NCBI GenBank assembly: GCA_003222395.1
Contig: QHWB01000052.1
Span: 372,001 to 436,000, forward strand
DNA from: Acidobacteriota bacterium
Lineage (GTDB): Bacteria > Acidobacteriota > Vicinamibacteria > Vicinamibacterales > CAVVIG01
Length of the DNA stretch: 64,000 nt
Direction: 5' to 3'
Each line of letters begins with the position of its first letter. Position 1 is the stretch's first letter. The position numbers were made by a program, and so were the translations under genes. Shown in pieces: positions 35,344-44,480 of the stretch. Below the pieces are notes generated by a model, which made no database searches, was not told the DNA's origin, and saw only the letters and a list, made by a program, of their open reading frames with translations.

Positions 35344-35368
35344 CCCCAACGCGGCAGCCGCGTTGGGG
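35344..35368. terminator. Perfect GC-rich palindrome between propeller genes
   Basis: Two 12-bp arms, CCCCAACGCGGC and its exact complement, flank a single base. They sit about 30 bp after the stop of the 33089 gene and 65 bp before the next gene. There is no U-run, so intrinsic termination is uncertain. The same CCCCAACGCG arm occurs at 41.0 kb, so it belongs to the repeat family described in the findings. Confidence 0.6.
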
Positions 35369-35432
35369 TGGCAGTAGCGAGTCTTCGAGCGCGCAGCGCG
35401 AGCCGTGAGAAATGTCAACAGGACCTGACATC

Positions 35433-36884
35433 ATGAGAAAGCATCTATCTCGTTCTCTTCTCGTCGCGTTGCTGTTGATGCTAGCTGCCACGATTTCGAG
35501 CCAATCTGCCTCCGATCCTGGCAGCGGCGACTGGCCCATGTGGGGCGGCACCCCCGATCGCAACATGGTGTCGACCATGAAAGGGCTGCCGACCGAGTGG
35601 GACGTCAAGACGAAGAAGAACGTCAAATGGATCGCCGAGCTCGGATCCCAGAGCTACGGTAATCCGGTCGTGGCCGGCGGCATGGTCTTCGTCGGCACGA
35701 ACAACGAGCGGCTGCGCGATCCCAAGCAGCCGGGCGATCGCGGCGTGCTGATGGCCTTCCGCGAATCGGACGGCGAGTTCCTGTGGCAGCAGACGCACGA
35801 AAAGCTCGCGGCCGGCCGGGCCAACGACTGGCCGTATCAGGGCGTCGCCTCGTCACCGCTCGTCGAGGGGACACATCTGTACTACACGAGCAACCGTGGA
35901 GTGGTCTGGTGCCTCGACATCAACGGCTTCCGCGACGGCAAGAACGATGGTCCGGTGACCGACGAGAAGCTGACCGGCCAATTCGACGCCGACGTGATCT
36001 GGTCGTTCGACATGATGGAAGAAGTCGGATCGTATCCGCACAACATGTCCAACTCGTCGCCGGTCATCTGGGGCGATTTGGTCTTCGTGAGCACGTCGAA
36101 CGGGCAGGACGAAAGCCACGTGCACATTCCGTCGCCGAAAGCGCCCGCGATCATCGCGCTCAACAAGAACACCGGGAAGCTCGTGTGGGAGGACAACTCG
36201 GTCGAGGACCGCATCCTGCATGGACAGTGGTCGACGCCTTCGGTCGGACGGATTGGCGGGGTCGATCAAGTGGTAAGCGCACAGGGCGACGGCTGGGTGC
36301 GCGGCTACGAGGCGGCGACCGGCAAGAAGCTCTGGGAGTTCGACACGAATCCGAAGGACTCGGTGTGGCCGAAAACGCGGAACGAATTGATCGCCACGCC
36401 GGTCATTTACCAGGACCGCGTCTACATCGGCAACGGCCAGGATCCGGAGCACGGAGAGGGCGTCGGTCACTTCTATTGCATCGACGCCACCAAGCGCGGC
36501 GACATCACGCAGAGCGGCAGGGTGTGGCAGTTCGACAAGATCCGACGATCGATTTCGACGGCATCCATCGTCGACGGCCTCCTGTACGTTCCAGACTTCA
36601 GCGGCTTCCTGCACTGTCTCGATGCGAAGACCGGTCAGGAGTACTGGACGCACGACATGTTCGCCGCCGTCTGGGGTTCGACGCTGGTGGTCGATGGCAA
36701 GGTGTATCTCGGCGACGAGGACGGCGACGTCACCATCCTGCAAGCGGGCAAGGAAAAGAAAGTCCTCGGCGAGATGAACATGGGCAGCGCGGTGTATGCC
36801 ACGCCAGTGCCCGCGCACGGCGCGCTGTTCCTGAACAATCGCAATCAGCTCTTCGCGCTGGCCGCTAATGCAGGCACGAAATAG
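35433..36884 (+). CDS. Secreted PQQ-like beta-propeller protein
   Basis: This 483-residue protein starts at an ATG preceded by AGGA. The signal peptide is '[20 protein letters not shown]' and the entry motif is '[15 protein letters not shown]'. Blades include '[13 protein letters not shown]', '[16 protein letters not shown]', '[16 protein letters not shown]' and '[16 protein letters not shown]'. It is longer than the sister proteins because of inserts such as '[20 protein letters not shown]' between blades. It may correspond to the BamB-like branch seen beside TonB receptors. It overlaps the following propeller gene by 17 bp, so the two are translationally coupled. Confidence 0.9.
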   Translation: MRKHLSRSLLVALLLMLAATISSQSASDPGSGDWPMWGGTPDRNMVSTMKGLPTEWDVKTKKNVKWIAELGSQSYGNPVVAGGMVFVGTNNERLRDPKQPGDRGVLMAFRESDGEFLWQQTHEKLAAGRANDWPYQGVASSPLVEGTHLYYTSNRGVVWCLDINGFRDGKNDGPVTDEKLTGQFDADVIWSFDMMEEVGSYPHNMSNSSPVIWGDLVFVSTSNGQDESHVHIPSPKAPAIIALNKNTGKLVWEDNSVEDRILHGQWSTPSVGRIGGVDQVVSAQGDGWVRGYEAATGKKLWEFDTNPKDSVWPKTRNELIATPVIYQDRVYIGNGQDPEHGEGVGHFYCIDATKRGDITQSGRVWQFDKIRRSISTASIVDGLLYVPDFSGFLHCLDAKTGQEYWTHDMFAAVWGSTLVVDGKVYLGDEDGDVTILQAGKEKKVLGEMNMGSAVYATPVPAHGALFLNNRNQLFALAANAGTK

Positions 36885-38010
36885 CCCGCGCGCTCTGCGG
36901 GACGGCCTCAAGGCCGTCCCCTGCATTCTGCTGATATCGGTTCTCGTATCCGCGCAGACGCCCACCGCGGCGAACTGGAGTCAGTTTCGCGGCGACGCGC
37001 GCCTGACCGGCATCGCGGCGGCCGCGCTGCCCGATCGCTTGACGCTGCGCTGGACGTACGAGGCCGGTGAGTCGATCGAATCGTCGGCCGCCATCGTCGA
37101 CGGCGCGGTCTACGTCGGATCGGCGAAGGGCGAGCTGCTGGCGATCGATCTCGAGAGCGGGAAGCTGCGGTGGAAGTACTCCACCGGCGAAGGCGGCTTC
37201 ATCGGTGAATCGTCGCCCGCTGTGGGCGCCGACGCCGTGTATGTGGGCGATCTCGCCGGCGTCGTTCACGCCGTCGGCATTCGCGACGGACGCCGGCTGT
37301 GGACGTTCAGGACCGACGGCGAAGTGCGATCGTCGCCGGTGCTGGTCAACGACCTGCTGCTGATCGGATCGTACGACACCAACTTGTACGCGCTCGACAG
37401 GCGCAGCGGCAAGGTGCGCTGGCAGCTGCAGACCAGCGGGCCCGTGCACGCGACGCCGGCCGTCCAGAATGGCGTGGCATACATCGGCGGCTGCGATGAA
37501 CAGTTCCGCGCCGTGCGGATTGCCGACGGCAAGACGCTGTTCGAGCTGCCGCTCGGCGCCTACACCGGCGCCTCGACGGCCGTTGACGGCGGCCGGGCGT
37601 ACGTCGGCACGTTCAACTCGGAAGTGCTCGCCATCAATCTCCAGACTCGCAAGCTCGCGTGGTCGTTTCGCGATCCCGATCGCGAGTTTCCGTACTACTC
37701 GTCGGCCGCGCTCGTCGACGGTCGCGTCATCGTCGGCGGCCGCGACAAAGCGATCCACGCCATCGACGCCGCGAGCGGCAGGAGCGCGTGGAAGTTCGTG
37801 ACGCGGGCGCGCGTCGATTCGTCGCCGGTCGTCGCCGGCGGACGCGTCTACGTCGGCTCGAACGATGGCAAGCTCTACGTGCTCGACGCGGCAACCGGAC
37901 AGAAGCGCTGGGAGTTCGACGCGGGCGACGCCATCACCGCCTCGCCGTCGATCGCAGCCGGACGTCTCGTCGTCGGGTCGACCGACGGGCGGCTCTACTG
38001 CTTCGGCTAA
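36868..38010 (+). CDS. Secreted PQQ-like beta-propeller protein (eight regular blades)
   Basis: The 380-residue protein begins inside the previous gene's last codons (17-bp overlap). It has a signal ('[15 protein letters not shown]') and '[13 protein letters not shown]'. It is the most regular propeller here, with repeats near every 40 residues: '[17 protein letters not shown]', '[18 protein letters not shown]', '[17 protein letters not shown]', '[17 protein letters not shown]' and '[17 protein letters not shown]'. This regularity is close to BamB. A scaffold role at the outer membrane is a reasonable inference. Downstream are two gene remnants instead of a further intact gene. Confidence 0.9.
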   Translation: MQARNSPRALRDGLKAVPCILLISVLVSAQTPTAANWSQFRGDARLTGIAAAALPDRLTLRWTYEAGESIESSAAIVDGAVYVGSAKGELLAIDLESGKLRWKYSTGEGGFIGESSPAVGADAVYVGDLAGVVHAVGIRDGRRLWTFRTDGEVRSSPVLVNDLLLIGSYDTNLYALDRRSGKVRWQLQTSGPVHATPAVQNGVAYIGGCDEQFRAVRIADGKTLFELPLGAYTGASTAVDGGRAYVGTFNSEVLAINLQTRKLAWSFRDPDREFPYYSSAALVDGRVIVGGRDKAIHAIDAASGRSAWKFVTRARVDSSPVVAGGRVYVGSNDGKLYVLDAATGQKRWEFDAGDAITASPSIAAGRLVVGSTDGRLYCFG

Positions 38011-38034
38011 AATTGACGTTCCACCAATTCGTGG

Positions 38035-38211
38035 AGACGCATCCTGATCGGCGATCTGTTCACCGATAGAGTCGACAAGGTCTGGCAGCCGATGGAGTCG
38101 GTCAGTGCGCCGGGCAAGGCACCGATTCCACCGTGGAATGCCGGCATGCCGATCGATGCGGCGCCGGAAAAATCGAACGAGCTCATTCTGCCGGAAGGAC
38201 GAAAGCCATAG
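38035..38211 (+). pseudogene. Orphan C-terminal fragment of an unidentified protein
   Basis: An open frame without a convincing start reads 'GDLFTDRVDKVWQPMESVSA', 'PIPPWNAGMPIDAAPEKSNE' and 'ILPEGRKP' before a TAG. It has protein-like composition and no hairpin repeats, but I cannot place it in a family. Its position directly before an antiporter remnant suggests two fragments joined by deletion. Confidence 0.5.
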
Positions 38212-38629
38212 CGGCCTGGCGCGCGTCCTCATCGAGCGCTCGAAGGATGTCGTCACGATTCTCCTGCTGCCGGCATTCTTCGCATTCGCGGGCATGCGAA
38301 CGCGGATCGATCTGGTATCCGGAGCATCCAGTTTGGCGATCTGCGCTCTGATCGTCCTCGTGGCGACGACGGCCGGTAAGTTCGGCGGCACGTTCATCGC
38401 GGCGCGCGTGACGGGCCTCGGTTCGCGCGCGGCGGCGAGCCTGGGGATTCTGATGAACACCGCGGGCTGATGGAGCTGATCGTGCTCAACATCGGTCTCG
38501 ATCTGGGCGTGATGTCCCCCGGTGCTGTTCACGATGATGGTGCTCATGGCACTGGCGACAACGATTGCGACGACGCCGCTCGTCGATCTGCTCGTGCCCG
38601 GCCTCGTGCGCTACAATCGACCGGCCTGA
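38212..38629 (+). pseudogene. Remnant of a Kef-type (CPA2) cation/proton antiporter C-terminal membrane domain
   Basis: The first frame gives 'LIERSKDVVTILLLPAFFAF', 'GMRTRIDLVSGA' and 'KFGGTFIAARVTGLGSRAAA', followed by 'LGILMNT'. A stop arises where a base is missing (about 38465), after which another frame continues 'LMELIVLNIGLDLGVMSP'. A second shift, from an extra G (about 38516), leads to 'VLFTMMVLMALATTIATTP'. Together these match the last helices of CPA2 antiporters. The N-terminal two thirds is missing, so it is a clear pseudogene. Confidence 0.85.
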
Positions 38630-38672
38630 CGGCTAGCGAATGAGTCCACACAATCCAGGAGAGAGAAAACGT

Positions 38673-39122
38673 ATGGGATGGGTGATCTTCGTGGCCGGCG
38701 CCGCGTTGTCCTGGGGCGCGTACGGAGTGTTTCTGCAGCAAGGACAGATTCAACTCGGAAATCCGCTCAAGGCGCTGCTGTGTGTGGGCGTCGCCTACTT
38801 CCTGATCGGCGTCCTGATCCCCGTCGTCGGCCTGTCGGCGCAGGGCGGGTTGTCGGGGTTCAACATGGGCGGGATCATCCGCGCGACGATCGGAGGCGGG
38901 CTCGGCGCCGCCGGCGCCGTGTGCATCATCTGGGCGTTCAAGTCCGGTGGCCTGCCCGTGTACGTGATGCCGCTCGTGTTCGGCGGCGCGCCGATCGTCA
39001 ACGTGCTGCTGGCCATGACGCTGCACCCGCCGAAGTCGGCCATCAACCCGATGCTGTACCTCGGCTTCGTGCTGGCGTCGATCGGCGCTGCGATGGTGCT
39101 CTACTTCAGACCGACGGCTTGA
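38673..39122 (+). CDS. Small membrane protein resembling half an EamA/DMT transporter
   Basis: This 149-residue protein has five hydrophobic segments: 'GWVIFVAGAALSWGAYGVFL', 'ALLCVGVAYFLIGVLIPVVG', 'GAAGAVCIIWAFKSGG', 'MPLVFGGAPIVNVLLAMT' and 'YLGFVLASIGAAMVLYF'. The 'LSWGAYGVFL' opening and 'GGLPVYVMPLVFGGAPIVN' segment recall one EamA half of the drug/metabolite transporter superfamily. It may form a dimer. The start at 38673 has AGGAGAGAG upstream; the track's 38640 start adds 11 residues. It precedes a propeller gene by 17 bp. Confidence 0.8.
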   Translation: MGWVIFVAGAALSWGAYGVFLQQGQIQLGNPLKALLCVGVAYFLIGVLIPVVGLSAQGGLSGFNMGGIIRATIGGGLGAAGAVCIIWAFKSGGLPVYVMPLVFGGAPIVNVLLAMTLHPPKSAINPMLYLGFVLASIGAAMVLYFRPTA

Positions 39123-39139
39123 AGGAACTGGAAGAAATC

Positions 39140-40366
39140 ATGAAGCGCACCATCTTCAGCATTGCCGTCATCGCGGGCTTCAGCGCCGCGTCCGCGGCGC
39201 AGAGCCGACCCTCCGACTGGCCGCAGTGGCGCGGGCCGAATCGTGACGGCGTGGTGGCTTCGTTCACGGAACCGAGGGCCTGGCCGGATCAGCTCAACAG
39301 AAAATGGAAGATCGACGTCGGGTTGGGCTACTCGACACCGATCCTGATCGGCAACCGGCTCTACATGTACTCCCGCCAGAGCGACAACGAAGTGCTCACG
39401 GCAGTCGATGCCGAGACCGGCAAAGTGATCTGGCAAAGCAGCTACGCGGCGCCGTTCACGATGAATCCGGCGGCGGCGCGCCATGAAAAGGGTCCCAAGT
39501 CGACGCCGACGTTCGCCAATGGCCGGCTCTACACGCTCGGTATGAGCGGCATCGTCACCGCCTTCGATGCGACGACCGGCAAACAACTCTGGCAGAAGCC
39601 GGCGTCACCGGTCGGACCGCTGTACGGAACGGCGATGTCGCCGCTCGTGGACCGCGGCCTCGTCATCGTGCACGTCGGCGGCCACAACGAGGGCGCGCTG
39701 ACGGCGTTCGACGCGACCACCGGCGACGTGAAGTGGCGCTGGACCGGCGACGGTCCGGCGTACGGGTCGCCGATCGCCGCCGAGTTCGACGGGACGCGCC
39801 AGGTGATCGTGTTCACGCAGGAAAATCTCGTCGGCGTCTCGGCGGCCACCGGCGAGCTGCTGTGGAAGCGGCCGTTCACCACGCGGTCAACCCAGAACAC
39901 GATCACGCCGATTCTCTACGGCCAGACCGTGATCGTGTCCGGCCTCGAGAAGGGCGTCACCGCGTTCAAAGTGATGAAGCGCGACGGCCAATGGACGACT
40001 GACAACGTCTGGGACAACCAGGACGTGTCGCTGTACATGACCAACGGCGTCATCGTGCGCGACATGCTGGTCGGGATGTCACACAGGAACAGCGGTCAGT
40101 TCTTCGCACTGGACGCCAAGACGGGCAAGACGTTGTGGACGAGCGCCCCACGTCAGGCGACCAACGCCGCGATCGTTCGCGCCGGCGACGTCGTGTTCCT
40201 GCTGAAGGACGATGCCGAGCTGATCGTGGCCAAGCCGAGTGCCAGCGGCCTCGATCCGGTGAAGCGCTATACCGTCGCCGACAGCGCCACGTGGGCCGCG
40301 CCGACCGTTGCCGGCAATCGGATGTTCGTCAAAGACACGTCTGCGCTTGCGCTGTGGACTTGGTAG
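39140..40366 (+). CDS. Secreted PQQ-like beta-propeller protein
   Basis: The true start is the ATG at 39140 (GGAAG upstream), giving 408 residues; the longer track ORF is a shadow over the membrane protein. It has a signal ('FSIAVIAGFSAASAAQ') and 'DWPQWRGPNRDGVV'. Blades include 'LTAVDAETGKVIWQSS', 'VTAFDATTGKQLWQKP', 'LTAFDATTGDVKWRWT' and 'FFALDAKTGKTLWTSA'. It is closest in entry motif to the gene at 29593. Co-transcription with the preceding membrane protein is likely. Whether it binds a quinone is unknown; the size speaks for a non-dehydrogenase. Confidence 0.9.
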   Translation: MKRTIFSIAVIAGFSAASAAQSRPSDWPQWRGPNRDGVVASFTEPRAWPDQLNRKWKIDVGLGYSTPILIGNRLYMYSRQSDNEVLTAVDAETGKVIWQSSYAAPFTMNPAAARHEKGPKSTPTFANGRLYTLGMSGIVTAFDATTGKQLWQKPASPVGPLYGTAMSPLVDRGLVIVHVGGHNEGALTAFDATTGDVKWRWTGDGPAYGSPIAAEFDGTRQVIVFTQENLVGVSAATGELLWKRPFTTRSTQNTITPILYGQTVIVSGLEKGVTAFKVMKRDGQWTTDNVWDNQDVSLYMTNGVIVRDMLVGMSHRNSGQFFALDAKTGKTLWTSAPRQATNAAIVRAGDVVFLLKDDAELIVAKPSASGLDPVKRYTVADSATWAAPTVAGNRMFVKDTSALALWTW

Positions 40367-40378
40367 TCATTTCTTAAC

Positions 40379-40440
40379 TCGCGTGGGGCCCCACCCCCAC
40401 GCGCTGACGCGCTCGCGGCGTAAACCGCTCGCGCGTATCC
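40379..40440. repeat. GC-rich palindromic intergenic repeat
   Basis: The segment after the propeller stop contains GCGTGGGG and CCCCACGC arms, then GCGCTGACGCGC, then further GCGAGCG/CGCTCGC arms. It shares the GTGGGGCCCC and ACGCG blocks with the repeat at 40.9-41.1 kb. It could form a terminator between two convergent genes (the propeller and a propeller pseudogene). Confidence 0.55.
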
Positions 40441-40451
40441 AGAACAGAACG

Positions 40452-40923
40452 TCACAGACCGGTCCGGTTTCCGATGCAGTACAGAAATTTCGTCGTCCGA
40501 ATGAAGATCTGCCCCTCCGATATCGCCGGAGAGCTGAGCGTGTAGTCGTCGAAATCGTTCTCCGCGAGCACCTCGAACCGCGGTCCCGCTTTGACAACGA
40601 CGGTCACGCCGTCCTCATTGGTGACGTAGATCTTGTCGTCCGCCAGCACCGGTGACGCGCTGTAGGTCGCCGACCGCAGGCGCTGCCGCGCGTAGACTTC
40701 CTTGCCGGTCTTCGCGTCGAGGCACCACATGATGCCGCGATCGTTGATCACGTAAAGATAGATGCCGTCGGTGACCGGCGTCGGCACGTCGGGGCCGGAA
40801 CCGAACGACCAGAGGACGTGCGACTTCGTTCAGCGATGGTCCACGCCATTGCGGCCAGTTCTCGGCGCGGGGCGCCGCACGGGCACCGGCAAGGACGACG
40901 ATCGTGATCATCACGAGCCGCAT
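40452..40923 (-). pseudogene. PQQ-like propeller gene with its middle deleted
   Basis: From an ATG at 40923 the signal and entry motif are intact ('MITIVVLAGARAAPRAENW', '[12 protein letters not shown]'). The sequence then jumps into another frame at '[15 protein letters not shown]' and continues through the last blades ('[17 protein letters not shown]', '[16 protein letters not shown]', '[11 protein letters not shown]'). Full paralogues have about 410 residues, while only about 155 codons remain, so roughly 250 codons are gone and the junction is out of frame. The 111-residue track ORF is the surviving C-terminal part. Confidence 0.8.
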
Positions 40924-41088
40924 GTTAGGCGCGCACAGCGCGCCTGCGAGGGAGCGGCGCGGGGCGTAGGGATCCCCGCTAGCGACCGAGCCGGGGTGCG
41001 GGGCCCCCAACGCGTCCGCGACTCCATCGAACCATGAAAGATGGTCGCGAACGCGTTGGGGACCCCGGTGTGGGGCGGAGCCCCACGT
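40924..41088. repeat. Mosaic intergenic repeat with three hairpins
   Basis: This 165-bp block starts with GCGCGC-ACA-GCGCGC next to the pseudogene start. It includes a long imperfect hairpin at 41005-41061 with near-identical 21-bp arms beginning CCCCAACGCGT. It ends with GTGGGGC-GGA-GCCCCAC (41070-41086). The order resembles the block at 790-894. It separates the ABC permease stop from the pseudogene. Confidence 0.65.
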
Positions 41089-41099
41089 GATGAAGTCTC

Positions 41100-44000
41100 T
41101 CACTCGGATCTCAACGCGTTGAGCAACGGCGTGCGCAAGGCGGCTCTCGTCGCGACAAACGACGATATCAGTCCCGCGAAGAACACCGCGACCAGCAGCA
41201 GCGCGCCGGCTGACGCCACCGGCGCTCGACCGCCGCGCTCCAGGACTGCTGGCGCAATCGCGACGAGGGCCGACGCCGCGCCGATCGCCAGGCCCCAGGC
41301 GAGCAGCAGCAGATTCTCGGCGACCACGATCGTGAAGATGTGCCGACGCCCGTAACCGACGGCGCCGAGCAGCGCCAGCTCGCGGCGCCGCTCCAGAACG
41401 TTCCGCAGCACGACGGCCGCCAGGCCTACCGTGCCGACGAGCAGTCCCAGGCTGCCGAGCGCTTGAAACGTCGAGAGATAGGTGTTCTCGACTGTGTGGA
41501 ATTCCGCCAGCCGCGTCCTGGATTCCACGACGTCGGCGCCAAGATCGGCGGCGCCGTCCTTGATCGCGGCGGATACCTGCGTCACCCGATCCGGTGGCGT
41601 GTCGACGAGCAGGAAACGGTAACCCTCCTGGTCGGGAAAGAGCCGCGAAAAGTTCGCGTCCGACATCAGCAGCTCGCCCTGGAAGATGCTGTCGGCGAGC
41701 GCGGCGACCAGACGCAGCCGAACGGATCGGTTGCCTCGTGTGATGACGATGTCGTCGCCGAGACTCTTGTGGAGCACGTACGTGATGGAATTTGCATCGC
41801 CGATCGCCGGCACCGCATCGGCGCCAAGGTCGCGATTCAGGAGCAGCCACGGGTTCGCGCGCTCGCCGCTGCTCGGCGCGAGCGCGCTCTGAAAGGCAAA
41901 GCGGCCGGAATCGATGAACGTTCGGCTGACGCCGACGACGCGAGGACTGATCGGCGCGTACAAGTTCAAACAGCTCGCATCGTCGCCCGGCAGCAGCCGC
42001 AACGGCTCGATCGCAATCTGGTCGCCTCCACTCAGTCCCAACGCTTCGCGGCCGTCGCGGCCGTTGGGATCGCTGACGAGCGGGAGCAGCAGCTCGACGA
42101 CCAACGGATAACCACCGGTGCCCGCGTGTCGATCGGCCGCGATTGGCGCATCACGGCGGAACGCGTCGACGGCGATCAGAATGAACGTCGCCGACGCGAC
42201 CACTCCGATCGCGAGGACGCTGCGACCGGGACGGTCCGCGGCGTTACGGAGTCCGAGGCGCCAGACCGGACGCCAGCCGTAACCACCGAGCGACGAGTGC
42301 AGCGGCCGGCGCAAGCTGACGGCAACTCCGCACAGACAGGCGACGAGCAGCGAGGTCCCTGCGCCGAAGAACGCAGCCGTGCGGGAGATCGCACCGGACA
42401 GGCTGATGCCCACCAGCGTCGCGCCGAGCAGCCCGAAGCCAATCGCTCCGACCAACGACGCCCTTCTCGGCGTGTACGCGCGGAGCTGACCGCGTGCGTG
42501 GGCCGACGAAAGACGGCCCACACGATCGTCGGTGATGTCGCCGGCGAGCAGGCTGCGCTCGGATATTCGCGACAGGCTTCCGAGCGTCCACCAGATGCAG
42601 ACCATCGCCGCGATCAACGCGCCGGCCGCGCCCGCCGCCAACGACAGGGGCGAAACGTGGAGAACCAGCGCGGTCGTGCCGACGGCGCCGGACCACCACG
42701 TGCGAAGACCGATCATCATCACGGCGCCATAGGCGACGGCGCCCGCGACGCCGAGCAGACCGCCGATCGCGGCCAGCACGCACCCTTCGATGAGAAACAG
42801 ACGCCGGACGCCGGTCGTGGTGAAGCCGACGGCGCGAAGCAGGCCGACCTCGCGCGCGCGCTGCTCGACGCCGAGACGGAAGAACAGAGCGGCGAGCATC
42901 AGCGCCGAGAAGACGAGGAAGAAGCTGAAGTAGGTGAAGTACTCGCCGAAGTCCGTGGCTCCGCGCGAGGCGGCGACGCCATCGCCGCGAATGTCGCGCA
43001 CCGACAATCCGAGGGCGAGCGGATCGATTGCGGCGCGGAGATGCGCAAGATAGCGATCGCGCGTGCCGGCTGGCGATCCCTCGCCTGCCGTCGCGACGCG
43101 CACCGAGGTGCGGTCGCCGAAGCGCGACCGCCACAACCGACGGCCGACCTCGAGCGGGATGAACGCCTTCGGCGTGGTGCGGTACCGTTCCCAATAGTCC
43201 TCGTCGATGCGCCGGATCCGGTGCAGGTCGATCGGAAACGGCGGGTCCCAGTCGCCGAGAGTCTTCGCCTCGGTGATGCCGGGATAGATCGGCGCCAGAT
43301 CGCGATCGGCGGCTGCGCCCGCGATCGGCGCGACCGCCGCGATCTGGAATTCTGCGGTGTGCGTCACGAGCCGTCCCGGTTCTTCCCACGTGTAGTACTC
43401 GAGCGTCAGCGGATCGCCAACCCGGGCGGCGAGATCGCGCGCGGTCCAGTCGTTCAGCACGATTGGCGGAGACGCCGAACCGGCCGCGACGGCGACGTCC
43501 ACCGCGATCGCGCGGAGATCCACCGCGGTCACCAACGAATACGGCACTTCACGGCCGCCGCTCGTTCGGATCGTATTTGCGAGATACGTCAGCACCGGCT
43601 GCGTCTGCATCGCAGCGGCCTTCGCAGCATCGTCGACGACCTTCGCGTGCGCCTCATCGATCAGTCCGGAGGCGCTCTCGACCGCGACGGCGCCAGACGC
43701 CACGACGCGGACAGTCAGGCCGATGTCCTCCAGCGCAAACCGACGTCGAACCAGCGCCTCCAGCGCGCCGGCCGTGGCCGATCGATCGGAGACCAGCAGC
43801 GCGTTTACCCGGCCGTCGAGGTCGAGATCCTGCTGCAGCCGCCGAAGCGGAACGAACACGGCCCGGACGTCGGCCTGCTGCGGCTGCAGAGAGAACTCGC
43901 CGAGATCCGACGGTCCGAGGATCGCGCGTACGGTCAGGCGCATCGTACGACCGAGATTGTCTTTGCGCCCGTGCAGCGATTCGATCGGGATCGCCGACGG

Positions 44001-44480
44001 CCGCTCGATGCGCACGAGCACGCTGCTGCCCGCGGCGGCGCCGATGTCGGCCGCGAGCGGGCGGCTGAGCAGCGCCTCGCGTCCATCGGGCCCGCTCGCG
44101 CCGGCGACTCCATGAAACCGCCAGAAGCGATCGTCGACACCGTACACCTGGACGCGCGACCGACGGCGGCCGCTCCCCTGCTCGGTCACGACGCCTTGCA
44201 TGACGATCACGGGACAGATCGCGTCGAACGACGATGAGAAGCTAGCGTCCTGCTGGAGATCGGCTGCAAGCGCTTCGCGGAAGAATCCGGTCGACAATAC
44301 GACGCGGCTAGTCCGACCGAGCCGCTGCCCGATGAGATCGCGCAGGCTCCCGCGCACCGATTCGCCGACCAGCAGCGCCCCGGCGAGCACGGCGGCCGCC
44401 GTCGCGACGCCGAGCACGACTGCGGCGTTCGTGCGCCAGTAATAGCGGATGCCGCGAAGCACGAGACGGTTCGGGTTCAT
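41100..44480 (-). CDS. ABC transporter permease with two FtsX domains (MacB/LolC-like, very large)
   Basis: The 1126-residue protein starts at an ATG that overlaps the ATPase stop by one base (TGATG). It has an N-terminal membrane anchor ('AAVVLGVATAAAVLAGALLV') and a periplasmic MacB-core-like region. A first FtsX domain follows (about 500-640; 'FFLVFSALMLAALFFRLGVE', 'EVGLLRAVGFTTTGVRRLFL'), then a second periplasmic stretch and a second FtsX domain (about 980-1126; 'RRRELALLGAVGYGRRHIFT'). Such permeases move lipids, lipoproteins or peptides by mechanotransmission rather than through a channel. The longer track ORF extends antisense into the ATPase gene and is not used. The context suggests export of a product made by the upstream genes. 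Confidence 0.92.
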   Translation of the reverse strand: MNPNRLVLRGIRYYWRTNAAVVLGVATAAAVLAGALLVGESVRGSLRDLIGQRLGRTSRVVLSTGFFREALAADLQQDASFSSSFDAICPVIVMQGVVTEQGSGRRRSRVQVYGVDDRFWRFHGVAGASGPDGREALLSRPLAADIGAAAGSSVLVRIERPSAIPIESLHGRKDNLGRTMRLTVRAILGPSDLGEFSLQPQQADVRAVFVPLRRLQQDLDLDGRVNALLVSDRSATAGALEALVRRRFALEDIGLTVRVVASGAVAVESASGLIDEAHAKVVDDAAKAAAMQTQPVLTYLANTIRTSGGREVPYSLVTAVDLRAIAVDVAVAAGSASPPIVLNDWTARDLAARVGDPLTLEYYTWEEPGRLVTHTAEFQIAAVAPIAGAAADRDLAPIYPGITEAKTLGDWDPPFPIDLHRIRRIDEDYWERYRTTPKAFIPLEVGRRLWRSRFGDRTSVRVATAGEGSPAGTRDRYLAHLRAAIDPLALGLSVRDIRGDGVAASRGATDFGEYFTYFSFFLVFSALMLAALFFRLGVEQRAREVGLLRAVGFTTTGVRRLFLIEGCVLAAIGGLLGVAGAVAYGAVMMIGLRTWWSGAVGTTALVLHVSPLSLAAGAAGALIAAMVCIWWTLGSLSRISERSLLAGDITDDRVGRLSSAHARGQLRAYTPRRASLVGAIGFGLLGATLVGISLSGAISRTAAFFGAGTSLLVACLCGVAVSLRRPLHSSLGGYGWRPVWRLGLRNAADRPGRSVLAIGVVASATFILIAVDAFRRDAPIAADRHAGTGGYPLVVELLLPLVSDPNGRDGREALGLSGGDQIAIEPLRLLPGDDASCLNLYAPISPRVVGVSRTFIDSGRFAFQSALAPSSGERANPWLLLNRDLGADAVPAIGDANSITYVLHKSLGDDIVITRGNRSVRLRLVAALADSIFQGELLMSDANFSRLFPDQEGYRFLLVDTPPDRVTQVSAAIKDGAADLGADVVESRTRLAEFHTVENTYLSTFQALGSLGLLVGTVGLAAVVLRNVLERRRELALLGAVGYGRRHIFTIVVAENLLLLAWGLAIGAASALVAIAPAVLERGGRAPVASAGALLLVAVFFAGLISSFVATRAALRTPLLNALRSE

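Noticed and set aside
32753-35626. 957-residue minus-strand ORF
   Set aside because: Antisense to a TonB receptor and a propeller gene, both with clear domains and signals; no recognisable domain in the ORF itself.
36865-38547. 560-residue minus-strand ORF
   Set aside because: Antisense to a regular PQQ-like propeller; its apparent repeats mirror the blade repeats of the real gene.
28163-40366. True PQQ-dependent alcohol/glucose dehydrogenases
   Set aside because: The proteins are mostly 380-480 residues (the 741-residue one owes its length to added C-terminal domains), with propeller blades but without visible calcium/quinone-site blocks of 550-residue or larger enzymes.
41340-44237. 965-residue plus-strand ORF
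   Set aside because: Antisense to the ABC permease; low-complexity Arg/Asp/Glu composition.
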